From NCBI RefSeq assembly GCF_000724085.1, contig NZ_CCDL010000003.1, positions 574,379 to 638,378 on the forward strand: 64,000 bases of DNA, in the 5' to 3' direction. Below the pieces are notes generated by a model, which saw nothing but the letters and a program-made list of their open reading frames with translations, was not told where the DNA came from and did not search any database. Origin of the DNA: Oceanobacillus manasiensis. Its GTDB lineage: Bacteria > Bacillota > Bacilli > Bacillales > Amphibacillaceae. A program made the translations under genes and the position numbers. Of this stretch, positions 9,169-18,127 are shown in pieces; position 1 is the first letter of the stretch; every line of letters begins with the position of its first letter.

Positions 9169-9801
9169 ATGACTACGGAATTTGGTGGATTTCTAAAAAA
9201 GCAATTACAGATAAATGGTCTTACGATGCGTAAATTTAGTGAAATGACCAATATAGAAACTTCTAGTATATCTAGGATTATTAATGGTAAGAGGAAAGCT
9301 AACATTCATCATTTAAGGGCATTTGCTGAAGCCTTAAATATGCCAATAAAGGAGCTTTTAAGGGCTGCTGGTTATGCAGATAATTCTATTTCGAATAATA
9401 ATGAGGAAAAAGTAGAAAAGCATATCCAACATCTACTCCAAGTTATTGAGACATCCGAAACAGTTCATTCTGATTTTTCCATTGATCTTCTGGAAAAGCA
9501 ATTGAAAAATCACAGACAACACGCAATAACAGAAGAGGGACAGGATACTATAAGAGAGAAATTTAAAAGTAAGATAAAGAGTATCGGAGCTGCAGGGCCG
9601 TTTATTCAACAATTAGAAAAAATGTATGATCAGTTTACTTCTGGGAATGTAACGATAAAGCATCAGCTCGTAATGGGCGGAGCTCTGTTGTACTTTGTTT
9701 TGACAGTTGATTTAATACCCGACTATCTTTTCCCGATTGGTTATATTGATGATGCTATCGCTGTTCAGTTATCTATGAGCATGTTGTCTAAACAAGGGTA
9801 A
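9169..9801 (+). CDS. XRE-family regulator with C-terminal DUF1232 (YkvA-like) membrane domain
   Basis: 210 residues. Residues about 4-60 form a Cro/CI-type helix-turn-helix (LTMRKFSEMTNIETSSISRI then NGKRK). Residues about 150-205 match the DUF1232 hairpin (LLYFVLTVDLIPDYLF then GYIDDAIAV), a short membrane-associated module. The two are joined by a charged linker. ATG 9169 has AGGTGA eight bases upstream; an upstream GTG overlaps that site. The next gene, a RodA/FtsW protein, starts 13 bases downstream. A DNA-binding domain on a membrane module suggests a regulator that senses the envelope, which is inference. Confidence 0.88.
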   Translation: MTTEFGGFLKKQLQINGLTMRKFSEMTNIETSSISRIINGKRKANIHHLRAFAEALNMPIKELLRAAGYADNSISNNNEEKVEKHIQHLLQVIETSETVHSDFSIDLLEKQLKNHRQHAITEEGQDTIREKFKSKIKSIGAAGPFIQQLEKMYDQFTSGNVTIKHQLVMGGALLYFVLTVDLIPDYLFPIGYIDDAIAVQLSMSMLSKQG

Positions 9802-9814
9802 GGTATGACCTATT

Positions 9815-10990
9815 ATGAAATCGACAAAACATGTAATAGATTATACATTATTATTTATTATAATTTGTTTCTTCCTATATAGTTTAATAGCAGTTTATAG
9901 TGGTTCCGGGCAATATGAATCCGCTGATTCCTTTTATTTTCTAAAACGACAAGTATTTTGGTATATATTAGGTTTTGCTGTGCTAGCTGCCTTTGCGCTA
10001 TTTGACTATGACCTATTAAAACGGTGGAGTTTTTATTTATATTTATTTAGTGTCCTTTTACTCATTTATGTACATTTTTTTGGTGTTTTAAAAAACGGTT
10101 CACAGCGATGGATTAACTTAGGTTTCTTTGAATTGCAACCCTCGGAGTTTTTAAAGTTTTCCCTTGTTCTATACATCGCTACCATTTTAAATAATGTTGG
10201 TAGCAATAGGCTCTCTTTTAAAAAGAGTATACCTGTCATATTAAAAATTGGGATGGTAACACTTATACCTTTTGTTTTAATTTTATTACAACCAGATTTA
10301 GGTTCTGCCATCATGGTAGCAATGACGGCCACTACCATGGTGTTTGTATCCGTTATTTCTAGTAAAATGGTTTTACTCATACTTATTGGAGTTGTCGCTG
10401 CAGTTTGTTTAATTGCAGTTCTATATTTGATTGCGCCAGAATTATTAATGCAAATTTTTAAACCCCATCAGCTATCCAGAATTTATGGTTGGTTGGATCC
10501 TGAACAATTTCCTTCCAACTCAGGGTATCAGCTAAAACAGGCAAGGATGGGGATAGGATCTGGTCAGTTAACTGGAAGTGGTTATAATCAGGGGGTACAA
10601 GTACAAAGTGGAAAGGTGCCTGAGGCTCATACAGACTTTATATTTGCAGTTATTGGTGAAGAATTTGGCTTCATTGGAGCAAGTATTTTAGTGTTTCTTT
10701 ATTTCTTTCTTATTTATCGCATAGTGCTAGCAACTCTAAATGCAAAGAACCTTTTTGGGGCATACATAGGAATAGGTATTATAGCCTTGATTGCTTTTCA
10801 AGTATTTCAAAACATTGGAATGACTATAGGACTAATGCCAATAACAGGGCTTGCTCTGCCTTATCTAAGTTATGGAGGTAGTGCTTTATTAACTAATATG
10901 GCAGCCATCGGACTTGTGTTCAGTGTCCAGGTGCGGACTAGAAAAAATAATTTGTTTGATAAAGGGTTGTTTTCTAACAACTCCAATTAA
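9815..10990 (+). CDS. RodA/FtsW/SpoVE family peptidoglycan polymerase
   Basis: SEDS-family glycosyltransferase of 391 residues with about ten membrane segments. It would polymerise lipid II outside the membrane together with a class B penicillin-binding protein. Family signatures are visible: GSQRWINLGFFELQPSEFLK near residue 90, a GSGQLTGSGYNQG region, VPEAHTDFIFAVIGEEFGF with the catalytic-region aspartate, and the C-terminal GLMPITGLALPYLSYGGS. It most resembles RodA-type paralogues. It shares an operon with the XRE/DUF1232 regulator and faces an LCP gene, which makes this a cell-wall locus. Confidence 0.92.
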   Translation: MKSTKHVIDYTLLFIIICFFLYSLIAVYSGSGQYESADSFYFLKRQVFWYILGFAVLAAFALFDYDLLKRWSFYLYLFSVLLLIYVHFFGVLKNGSQRWINLGFFELQPSEFLKFSLVLYIATILNNVGSNRLSFKKSIPVILKIGMVTLIPFVLILLQPDLGSAIMVAMTATTMVFVSVISSKMVLLILIGVVAAVCLIAVLYLIAPELLMQIFKPHQLSRIYGWLDPEQFPSNSGYQLKQARMGIGSGQLTGSGYNQGVQVQSGKVPEAHTDFIFAVIGEEFGFIGASILVFLYFFLIYRIVLATLNAKNLFGAYIGIGIIALIAFQVFQNIGMTIGLMPITGLALPYLSYGGSALLTNMAAIGLVFSVQVRTRKNNLFDKGLFSNNSN

Positions 10991-11153
10991 AGATTTGTTG
11001 GAATGTTAAATGAATACTCTATCCGCATGAATTGTTTTTGAATAAAAAAAAGTATATTATTAATCTTATATTGCATTAAACTTAAAAGGCTTAGCATTTG
11101 TGAAATTCATCACTTGTGCAACAGTGGAAATTTAGAAGTAAAGGAGCAGGACA

Positions 11154-12326
11154 TTGAAAATAGGTATTGATAAAATCGGCTTTTATGCACCACATTTATA
11201 CGTAGATATGAATAAACTAGCAACTGCAAGAGAAGTAGAACCTGCTAAGTTCACGATTGGCATTGGACAAGAAGAAATGGCTTTTGCTCCAATGACCCAG
11301 GATACGGTAACACTTGCAGCCAATGCTGCCTCCGAAATTCTTGATGAAGCGGACAAACAAAAGATCGACTTTGTTATTTTTGGTACAGAAACAGGTATCG
11401 ACAGTTCAAAAGCAGCTGCTGTTTATGTGCATGATTTACTTGGGATCAATCCAGAAGCGCGTAGTGTTGAAATGAAACAAGCTTGTTATGCAGCAACTGC
11501 AGCCATCCAGATGGCTAAAGGGCATATTGCTTTGAATCCGGAAAGCAAAGTATTAGTACTAGCATCAGATATTGCCAGATATGGACTTCGAACTGGTGGA
11601 GAAGCTACCCAAGGCGCAGGTGCAGTTGCCATGTTAATTAGCGCTGACCCGAAGATATTGGAACTTGAGGAGAAAAGTGCTTATCACACAAGTGATGTAA
11701 TGGATTTTTGGCGCCCTACTTATACGGATAAAGCACTCGTTGATGGTAAACTATCAAATGAACAATATATTGAATTTTTTGCTAAGGTTTGGGAGCAATA
11801 TAAAGCAAAAACAGGCGCTTCATTCTCTGATTTCGAAGCGATTTGTTTCCACCTACCATATACGAAGATGGGACAGAAAGCATTAAAACCACTTCTACCA
11901 GAAACAGATGAAGCAACACAGAAGAGACTACTAGAAAACAATGAAGCTGGTAAAACGTATAATAAACGGATTGGCAATATTTATACTGGATCGCTCTACC
12001 TTAGTCTCTTATCCCTTTTGGAAAAACAAGAGAATTTACAAGAGGGAGCAAGAATTGGATTGTTTAGCTATGGATCTGGTGCAGTGGGTGAATTCTTTAC
12101 TGGTATTTTGCAACCTGGCTTCAAAGATGCGCTGCAACCTGTTAGACATAAAGAAATACTTGATTCCAGAAAAGAAATATCAGTTGCGGAATATGAGTCA
12201 TGGTTTAATAACACACTTCCAACTGATGGCTCTACTGTAGAACTAGAGAAGGAAGATGATCCTTCATCAATTTACTTAGCTGGCATAAAAGATCATATGC
12301 GTCAGTATGTAAATGAAAACAGATAA
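11154..12326 (+). CDS. mvaS: Hydroxymethylglutaryl-CoA synthase
   Basis: Condenses acetyl-CoA with acetoacetyl-CoA, the committed step of the mevalonate route to isopentenyl diphosphate. 390 residues, the normal bacterial length. The catalytic cysteine is in EMKQACYAAT, the general-base glutamate in FGTETGIDSS, and the histidine in FHLPYTKMGQKAL. TTG 11154 is chosen because AAGGAG precedes it by seven bases. No other mevalonate gene is adjacent. Most Bacillus species use the MEP pathway, so this enzyme implies a second or replacement route. Confidence 0.95.
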   Translation: MKIGIDKIGFYAPHLYVDMNKLATAREVEPAKFTIGIGQEEMAFAPMTQDTVTLAANAASEILDEADKQKIDFVIFGTETGIDSSKAAAVYVHDLLGINPEARSVEMKQACYAATAAIQMAKGHIALNPESKVLVLASDIARYGLRTGGEATQGAGAVAMLISADPKILELEEKSAYHTSDVMDFWRPTYTDKALVDGKLSNEQYIEFFAKVWEQYKAKTGASFSDFEAICFHLPYTKMGQKALKPLLPETDEATQKRLLENNEAGKTYNKRIGNIYTGSLYLSLLSLLEKQENLQEGARIGLFSYGSGAVGEFFTGILQPGFKDALQPVRHKEILDSRKEISVAEYESWFNNTLPTDGSTVELEKEDDPSSIYLAGIKDHMRQYVNENR

Positions 12327-12360
12327 TACCTATACAGGTGCTTATAACTTAAACAAAGAA

Positions 12361-12397
12361 AATCCCAAGATACATAACTAGTATCTTGGGATTTTTT
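12361..12397. terminator. Bidirectional terminator between mvaS and the aldehyde dehydrogenase gene
   Basis: Thirteen-base perfect stem (AATCCCAAGATAC with GTATCTTGGGATT), seven-base loop, then TTTTT on the plus strand. It sits between two convergent genes. Confidence 0.88.
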
Positions 12398-12420
12398 GTT
12401 CTATAACGAAATCTTATTAA

Positions 12421-13872
12421 CTAAAATGGATACTCTCGATTTTCTGCTTGTACACTAATCCATTGAGTGGTTGTAAATTCATCCATAATCCATTCACCAT
12501 TAAAACGCCCGATACCTGATTGTTTTTCACCGCCAAATGGCATATGAGATTCGTCATTGACTGGCATATCATTAATATGAACCATGCCAGATTCGATACG
12601 TTTGGCAACTTGCATGCCACGGTAGCGATCATTTGTAAAGATAGACCCACTTAATCCATATGGAGAATCATTGGTAATCTTAATTGCCGTTTCTTCATCT
12701 GATGCACGAAGAAGGGAAGCTACAGGTCCAAATACTTCCTCTTTTGCAACAGGCATATCGTTCGTCACTTCCGAGAAAATAATTGGGTGGATAACATTTC
12801 CTTCTATTTTATATTCTGTATGAAGTTTCGCGCCTTCATCAATTGTTTTCTCCACAAGTTCTTGTATATGCTTGACTTGCCCTTCGTTAATGATAGGGCC
12901 AATTAACACATCATCTTGAGAAGGATCTCCGGCTTTCAGTTTGTCTGCAGTCTTGGTGAATGTTTTTACAAATTCATCATAGATACTATCATCAATTATG
13001 ATGCGGTTCAGAGATAGACAAATTTGTCCCTGATGAAGGAAAGACCCGAAAACGGCAGCTTCGGCGGCTTTCTCAATATCTGCATCTTTCAGAACGAGCA
13101 TTACATTATTTCCTCCAAGCTCAAGAGAGGTTTCTTTTAGGTGCTTACTTGCAAGCTGTGCAATGTGTTTGCCTACCTCTGTAGAACCTGTGAATGAGAT
13201 GAGCTTAGGAACTGGATGCTCGATAAACTCATCTCCGATCTCAGATCCACGTCCAGCTACTACATGAATGACTCCATCCGGGAAGCCTGCTTCCTGTAGT
13301 AAATCAGCAATTAACAGACCGGATGTTACGGGTGTATCTGAAGCTGGTTTTACTACAACGGTATTCCCTGTTGCCAGTGCAGGTGCGATTGTTCGCATTG
13401 CGAGATGGAATGGGAAATTCCAAGGCCCTATTACTCCAATGACTCCTTTGGCCGAACGGAAAGTGTAATTTTCTTTTCCTTCTGTATTGGAGTTCCCGGT
13501 GGTGCCTTGTATTCTTGTTGGGAAGGAAGCTGATTCACGGATGATTTGGATCGCTGACTGAATCTCAACTTCTGCTTTTACTTTACTGCTTCCTGCTTCT
13601 TTGATAAGCCATTCCACAATATGTGCCTTATTATCTTTTATCGTCTCGATTAATTGAAGCAAATATTCCTGCTTTTTAGCTGGCATCATTGCCTCCCATT
13701 TTGGCTGGTAGGCAGCAGCAGCTTCATATGCTTGATTAAGATCTTCAGGATTCGCTGATTGAATAGTTCCTAAGGATTCACCATTGTAAGGGTTGTGATT
13801 TTCAACTTTTTTACCAGAAGACCCTGTCGTCCATTTTCCATTAATAAATAGTTCAGTATATTTGTTTTGCAT
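12421..13872 (-). CDS. NAD(P)-dependent aldehyde dehydrogenase (vanillin/benzaldehyde dehydrogenase-like)
   Basis: 483-residue aldehyde dehydrogenase that oxidises an aldehyde to the acid. Visible catalytic elements are the oxyanion asparagine (GPWNFPFHL), the FTGSTEVG nucleotide loop, the general-base glutamate (LELGGNN) and the nucleophilic cysteine (QGQICLSLNR). Length and motifs are closest to the YfmT/vanillin dehydrogenase branch, where GGNN replaces the commoner GGKS/GGKN. The start has GAAAGGAG nearby. It stands alone, so its physiological aldehyde is unknown. Confidence 0.9.
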   Translation of the reverse strand: MQNKYTELFINGKWTTGSSGKKVENHNPYNGESLGTIQSANPEDLNQAYEAAAAYQPKWEAMMPAKKQEYLLQLIETIKDNKAHIVEWLIKEAGSSKVKAEVEIQSAIQIIRESASFPTRIQGTTGNSNTEGKENYTFRSAKGVIGVIGPWNFPFHLAMRTIAPALATGNTVVVKPASDTPVTSGLLIADLLQEAGFPDGVIHVVAGRGSEIGDEFIEHPVPKLISFTGSTEVGKHIAQLASKHLKETSLELGGNNVMLVLKDADIEKAAEAAVFGSFLHQGQICLSLNRIIIDDSIYDEFVKTFTKTADKLKAGDPSQDDVLIGPIINEGQVKHIQELVEKTIDEGAKLHTEYKIEGNVIHPIIFSEVTNDMPVAKEEVFGPVASLLRASDEETAIKITNDSPYGLSGSIFTNDRYRGMQVAKRIESGMVHINDMPVNDESHMPFGGEKQSGIGRFNGEWIMDEFTTTQWISVQAENREYPF

Positions 13873-13965
13873 TTAGACTCAATCTCCTTTCAATCGTTAT
13901 TATTTATTTTCCCTAGGAACGATACCTGCAAACACAAAGGGCATGACAGATGAAAGATGATGTCC

Positions 13966-14120
13966 TTTATCCCGGAGCAACCGTTCGGAAGTCTTCCACT
14001 TCAAAACATGAAGAGAAACAGTAGTTTTGAGTGGGAGTAAACGGACTAACATGCCGATTCGTTCAACTAACAATCAGTAGGGGATATTGAAAAACCCCAC
14101 TAATTGAAGTTTCACTTTAT
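13966..14120 (+). repeat. Structured intergenic repeat, copy 1 (complete)
   Basis: About 155 bases filling most of the 312-base gap upstream of the TerC gene. The core stem pairs CTTCCACTTCAAAAC (14 bp, one bulged T) with GTTTTGAGTGGGAG, enclosed by CCGTT/AACGG. A 3' hairpin pairs CAATCAGTAGGGG with CCCCACTAATTG. Aligned copies occur near 43.5 and 52.8 kb. No coding potential is seen. It does not match the yybP-ykoY riboswitch often found upstream of terC genes. Confidence 0.75.
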
Positions 14121-14184
14121 CTGGTCTGTCTTCCTCACTAGAATCATAGGCTATCCATAGGAAATAGATGGGAGGAGAAGGCTA

Positions 14185-14838
14185 TTGGAGATTATAGAGC
14201 CATTACTAAAGATATTACTTGTCAATATTATTCTGAGTGGTGATAATGCTGTGGTGATCGCGATGGCAAGCAGGAAATTACCACATCAACTAAAACGAAA
14301 GGCAGTTATATGGGGAACGTTTGGAGCAGTGGCATTTCGAATTCTATTTGTCTTTCTTGTTCTTTACCTTTTAAAAATGCCTTGGATACATTTAATTGGT
14401 GGTTTGCTTCTTTTGTTTATTGCTTATAAATTATTGGTGGACAAGCCTGATAACCATCAGTTGAAGGTGGGCAATTCTTTACAAGAAGCTATTGCAATTA
14501 TTGTATTTGCAGATATCTTAATGAGTCTTGATAACGTCCTAGCAATAGTAGCTATTTCAAATAGTCAGTTAATGTTAATTATAATTGGTATTATGATTAG
14601 TATTCCAATCATTCTAGTGGCCAGTGGTGTTATTATGAAGGCCATGGAGAAATTCCCAAGCATTGTATATGGAGGAGCTGCGCTTCTTGCCTGGACGGCA
14701 GGTGAGATGATAATAAAGGAGGAGAGAATTTTACAGTTATTAGAAGGATATCAAATTCCGACAACAATGTTTCTGCTCGTTCTCATACTATTTATTTTAG
14801 GAGTTGGTGGAATTCGTCGGAGAAATCAGATAACATGA
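14185..14838 (+). CDS. TerC family integral membrane protein (YjbE-like)
   Basis: 217 residues with about seven membrane segments. The two family motifs, NIILSGDNAVVIAMA (residues about 14-28) and FADILMSLDNVLAIVA (about 110-125), carry the acidic residues thought to coordinate a cation. TerC relatives in Bacillus have been linked to manganese export and metalation of secreted enzymes. The start is TTG 14185 because GGGAGGAG lies directly upstream and no ATG fits. Upstream lies a structured repeat; I found no manganese riboswitch. Confidence 0.9.
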   Translation: MEIIEPLLKILLVNIILSGDNAVVIAMASRKLPHQLKRKAVIWGTFGAVAFRILFVFLVLYLLKMPWIHLIGGLLLLFIAYKLLVDKPDNHQLKVGNSLQEAIAIIVFADILMSLDNVLAIVAISNSQLMLIIIGIMISIPIILVASGVIMKAMEKFPSIVYGGAALLAWTAGEMIIKEERILQLLEGYQIPTTMFLLVLILFILGVGGIRRRNQIT

Positions 14839-14872
14839 CAAGGTAGGGGATTGATGAAAGGGGGAATTTTCT

Positions 14873-15373
14873 ATGGTCACAAGTGATAGACTACGCTTTA
14901 GGCCTTATACTGAGAAAGATTTAGATTTTTATGCACGTTTGTGGGGTGATCCTAAGGTTGTCCGCTATATTGGTAAGGGGGAAACTAAAACGTTTGCAGA
15001 AGCGGAAGTTAGTTTAAAGCGGTGGTTTTCTGAATATGAACACGGTTTCGGATTGCAGGCTTTGGAACTAAAACCAGATAATAAACTAATTGGACATGCT
15101 GGACTAGTACGGCAAACAATCGAAGGTCAAGAGGAAATAGAAGTTGGATATTGGTTGCTGCCAGAGTATTGGGGAATGGGACTAGCAAAAGAAGCGGCTA
15201 TTACTTTACGTAATGTTGGATTTAAAGAGAAAGGTTTAATGAAGCTGATAGCTTTAATTAACCCAAATCATCCAGCTTCTATTTTTGTAGCTAAGAAGGC
15301 AGGACTTAGCTATGAAAAAACAGTAAAGCTTGCGGAAGGGGATACGTTAGTTTATTCGATTATGAATCGATAG
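14873..15373 (+). CDS. GNAT family N-acetyltransferase (RimJ/RimL type)
   Basis: 166 residues. The fold is recognised by the N-terminal SDRLRFRPYTEKDLDFY and the acetyl-CoA loop region YWLLPEYWGMGLAKEAA, followed by NPNHPASIFVAKKAGLSYEK typical of the RimL branch. Such enzymes acetylate protein N-termini or small amines; the substrate is unknown. AAAGGGGG precedes ATG 14873. It lies 34 bases after the TerC gene and may be co-transcribed. Confidence 0.9.
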   Translation: MVTSDRLRFRPYTEKDLDFYARLWGDPKVVRYIGKGETKTFAEAEVSLKRWFSEYEHGFGLQALELKPDNKLIGHAGLVRQTIEGQEEIEVGYWLLPEYWGMGLAKEAAITLRNVGFKEKGLMKLIALINPNHPASIFVAKKAGLSYEKTVKLAEGDTLVYSIMNR

Positions 15374-15432
15374 AAATATCCAACTCTCTTAAGTTTGTGG
15401 CACTTAACAGAGTAGTAAAGGAGGGGAAAACG

Positions 15433-16296
15433 TTGTTAGATCGTGTTATAGACAACTTTGGAATGCAAATACAATCTATGAATGAAGTGGAAGATTCCTT
15501 TAGTTCCACCGTCTATAAATGTAAATTGGTTAATAGTCAAACAGTTTTTTTTAAGATTCCCTACTCTAAATTAAAATATCAAAGGGAGCTAGAGGCCTAT
15601 CGTATTTTATCAGGCAAGGTTGCTGTTCCAGAATTGTTGGACTTTTGGTCTGGGGATGACGAATGTCCGGGTGCTTTTTTGTTATCTGAACTAAAAGGGA
15701 GTCCGTTAACCGCTGAGGTATCACCTAACGTCGCATATGATGTGGGGGTTCTTCATGCCTCCATGCATAACATACAGCCCCCTGATAAACATATGCTGAC
15801 CGGCATAAAAAATGAATTTCCGAGCTGGACAAGTTTTTTAGAAAACCAATTTTATAGTTTTGCTGAGGATGTAGAAGGTGTAATGGATAAACATACATAC
15901 AATCTAGCAATTAAAAAGTTTGAAAAAATGAAACGACAGCTTCCAAGTCCAGACGGACCAAGCTTCATACATATGGATTTTCGTCCTGCGAATATAATTG
16001 TAGACGGCGAAGAAGTTTCCGGGATCATCGATTTTGAAAGTGTACGATTTGGGTCGACTGAGATTGATTTTACCAAGCTATACCGTGATTTTCTGCAGTT
16101 TGATGATTCAATCTATAAAGCCTTTCAAGAAGGATATAACAGTATAAGACCATTAATGGATTTGGGATCTGTATTACCTTTTTACCGTTTCACGGATGCA
16201 TTTAATAGTATTGGTTGGTGCAAGCGTCGGGGTACAGAGAAAAATGCTTTGTTTCTTGAAGAAAACATAAGGCTTTTGAAGCAATTTGTACTATAG
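15433..16296 (+). CDS. Aminoglycoside phosphotransferase (APH)-family protein
   Basis: 287-residue small-molecule kinase fold. The catalytic loop FIHMDFRPANIIVD (H-x-D...N) and the metal-binding IIDFE follow each other as in APH and choline kinases. TTG 15433 is preferred over GTG 15397 because AAAGGAGGGG ends seven bases before it. Such orphan APH-like genes phosphorylate varied small molecules, and resistance cannot be claimed. It is followed 18 bases later by a small gene and is probably in the same transcript. Confidence 0.85.
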   Translation: MLDRVIDNFGMQIQSMNEVEDSFSSTVYKCKLVNSQTVFFKIPYSKLKYQRELEAYRILSGKVAVPELLDFWSGDDECPGAFLLSELKGSPLTAEVSPNVAYDVGVLHASMHNIQPPDKHMLTGIKNEFPSWTSFLENQFYSFAEDVEGVMDKHTYNLAIKKFEKMKRQLPSPDGPSFIHMDFRPANIIVDGEEVSGIIDFESVRFGSTEIDFTKLYRDFLQFDDSIYKAFQEGYNSIRPLMDLGSVLPFYRFTDAFNSIGWCKRRGTEKNALFLEENIRLLKQFVL

Positions 16297-16314
16297 TTTT
16301 AGGGAGGTATATGG

Positions 16315-16659
16315 ATGAATACAGAGTTGACTAGGTTTCGAGTCAAACAAGGAGCAGAAGCGAAAGTAGATGAATGGATGGGCTTTCTCCGAGATCATAT
16401 GCAGGATGTTCTGCTAACATTAGATGCTGAAAAGATGTATGTGGAAACAATCTTCCGAGAGACCATTGATGGTAGGGAGTATTTATATTGGTACTCCGTA
16501 CAAGGGGAAGGTGGACAGGAAGTAGAGGAATCCACCCATTGGATTGATAAAAAGCATCTCGAATTCTGGGATATTTGCATTGATCCTGATTATAGGCCCC
16601 TGGACCTTAAAACAGAGGTTGTGATGATTCCAGATAAGGTAAAGGCCAATATGATCTAG
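16315..16659 (+). CDS. DUF6176-like small protein
   Basis: 114 residues, acidic, with no membrane segment. It resembles small Bacillaceae proteins beginning with a RFRVKQGAEAKVDEWM-type motif that is annotated DUF6176; the family match is from memory of the motif. AGGGAGGT precedes ATG 16315. The function is unknown. Co-orientation with the APH- and GNAT-type genes suggests a small metabolite-modification operon. Confidence 0.7.
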   Translation: MNTELTRFRVKQGAEAKVDEWMGFLRDHMQDVLLTLDAEKMYVETIFRETIDGREYLYWYSVQGEGGQEVEESTHWIDKKHLEFWDICIDPDYRPLDLKTEVVMIPDKVKANMI

Positions 16660-16736
16660 TGGAAAACTCTCCTTTTTACTTAATAAACATTATGAAACTA
16701 CCGTAAAAGTAATAGTTAAAAGCAGGAGGCAGCACG

Positions 16737-17483
16737 ATGTTTGAGCTAACGTTATTGGAATGGATTCTGGTAATCTTTTGTGCGCTTTGTATTGGTTTTT
16801 CAAAGTCTGGATTGCCTAATTTGGTTATATTGGTTGTCACATTACTAATGTTTGTTTTCCCTGCAAGAGATTCTGTCGGTATTCTGTTGCCGATGCTCTT
16901 AGTGGGGGATTTTTTTGCGATTATTTACTATCGTAGAAATGTAAAGTGGAACCATTTAAAAGGGCTTATCCCGTGGGTGTTAATTGGAATAGTTGCGGGC
17001 TACTTTGTACTAGAACATGTAAATGATGCACAACTGAAGCCATTAATTGGAGTTATTGTGCTTATGATGATAACCCTCAACTTTGTAAGGGAGAGATTTG
17101 GTACGAAGTTTAATACTTTGTTACCTAACTCACTGGGGTTTACCTTACTTATGGGGATTCTTGGCGGCTTTACCACAATGGTAGGAAATGCTGCAGGAGC
17201 AATCATGACAATTTATTTATTAGTAAAGGGGCTTCCTAAAAAGGAATTTGTTGGGACTGGAGCCTGGTTCTTTCTGTTTGTTAACCTTATCAAGGTGCCG
17301 TTTTATGTGCATCTTGAGCTCATTACAGTGGAATCGATTTCGTTTAATGCATGGCTTGTTCCTGCCATTATTATAGGGGCATTTATTGGTATTAAGGTGC
17401 TACCGATTATTCCGCAAAAAGTTTTTACTATCCTTGTGTTAATTTTGGCGGCCCTTGGGGGAATTAACTTACTACTGAATTAG
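16737..17483 (+). CDS. TauE/SafE family sulfite/organic-anion exporter
   Basis: 248 residues with about eight membrane helices. The family halves are recognisable by the glycine-rich turn CIGFSKSGLPN near residue 24 and the repeat GILGGFTTMVGNAAGA near residue 143. Members export sulfite, sulfoacetate or related anions, but many have unknown substrates. GCAGGAGGCAGC precedes ATG 16737. It ends at its own terminator. Confidence 0.9.
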   Translation: MFELTLLEWILVIFCALCIGFSKSGLPNLVILVVTLLMFVFPARDSVGILLPMLLVGDFFAIIYYRRNVKWNHLKGLIPWVLIGIVAGYFVLEHVNDAQLKPLIGVIVLMMITLNFVRERFGTKFNTLLPNSLGFTLLMGILGGFTTMVGNAAGAIMTIYLLVKGLPKKEFVGTGAWFFLFVNLIKVPFYVHLELITVESISFNAWLVPAIIIGAFIGIKVLPIIPQKVFTILVLILAALGGINLLLN

Positions 17484-17513
17484 CTTTTGTAGAAGACAAG
17501 CAATCCAACATTT

Positions 17514-17563
17514 AATCCGATCCACCGAATTTATCCCACTATATTCGGGTGTTCGGATTTTTT
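17514..17563 (+). terminator. Terminator after the TauE/SafE gene
   Basis: AATCCGA and CGAAT pair with ATTCG and TCGGATT across a short internal loop, followed by TTTTTT. Confidence 0.75.
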
Positions 17564-17632
17564 GTATTGCATTGAATGAATGGAGCACTACATGGGTATA
17601 CAATTAGAAAGCTTGGAATCGAGGTAGATATT

Positions 17633-18127
17633 ATGGATATAGATAATCAGTCGAAAAAAAGAATGAAATATGCTGGTCGCAATCTATTATCAGGTGTGTT
17701 ATTTGGTATAGGGCTTGCTGCATTTATTGACGAAACAGTATTCCATCAGTTGCTACGATGGCACCATTTTTATGATAAATCTACAACAGATATTGGGCTC
17801 ATATCCGACGGGCTTTTCCATGCATTCAGTTGGTTCGCTACCATTGGTGGTCTATTCCTGTTTGCTGATTTACGACGTAGAAACGCTCTCTGGTTGAAGC
17901 GGTGGTGGGGGAGTGTACTTCTTGGTGCTGGTGTGTTTCAGCTATATGATGGAACGATCCAACACAAGGTAATGGGACTGCATCAAATTCGTTACGTTGA
18001 CAATGTTTGGATTTATGACGTAGTTTGGAACGGAATTGCAATCATCATGATGTTGGTTGGATTGATCATTCTATTCCAAACAAGAAAAAGTTTGCACAAG
18101 ATGAAGGAGTCGAGTTCAGATGCATAA
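17633..18127 (+). CDS. DUF2243 family membrane protein
   Basis: 164 residues with four predicted membrane helices. The sequence shows GIGLAAFIDETVFHQLLRWHHFY, a conserved acidic/histidine-rich stretch typical of DUF2243, and a second DGTIQHKVMGLHQIR block. ATG 17633 has GAGGTAG seven bases upstream. It overlaps the next gene by eight bases, so both proteins are probably made together. DUF2243 is often found beside CtaG-type proteins, as here, which points to a role in respiratory-oxidase or metal biology. The role is inferred. Confidence 0.85.
   Translation: MDIDNQSKKRMKYAGRNLLSGVLFGIGLAAFIDETVFHQLLRWHHFYDKSTTDIGLISDGLFHAFSWFATIGGLFLFADLRRRNALWLKRWWGSVLLGAGVFQLYDGTIQHKVMGLHQIRYVDNVWIYDVVWNGIAIIMMLVGLIILFQTRKSLHKMKESSSDA

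Noticed and set aside
13873..14184. yybP-ykoY manganese riboswitch upstream of the TerC gene
   Set aside because: The conserved GGGGAGUAG-like and terminal loop segments are absent; the region aligns with the dispersed repeat instead.
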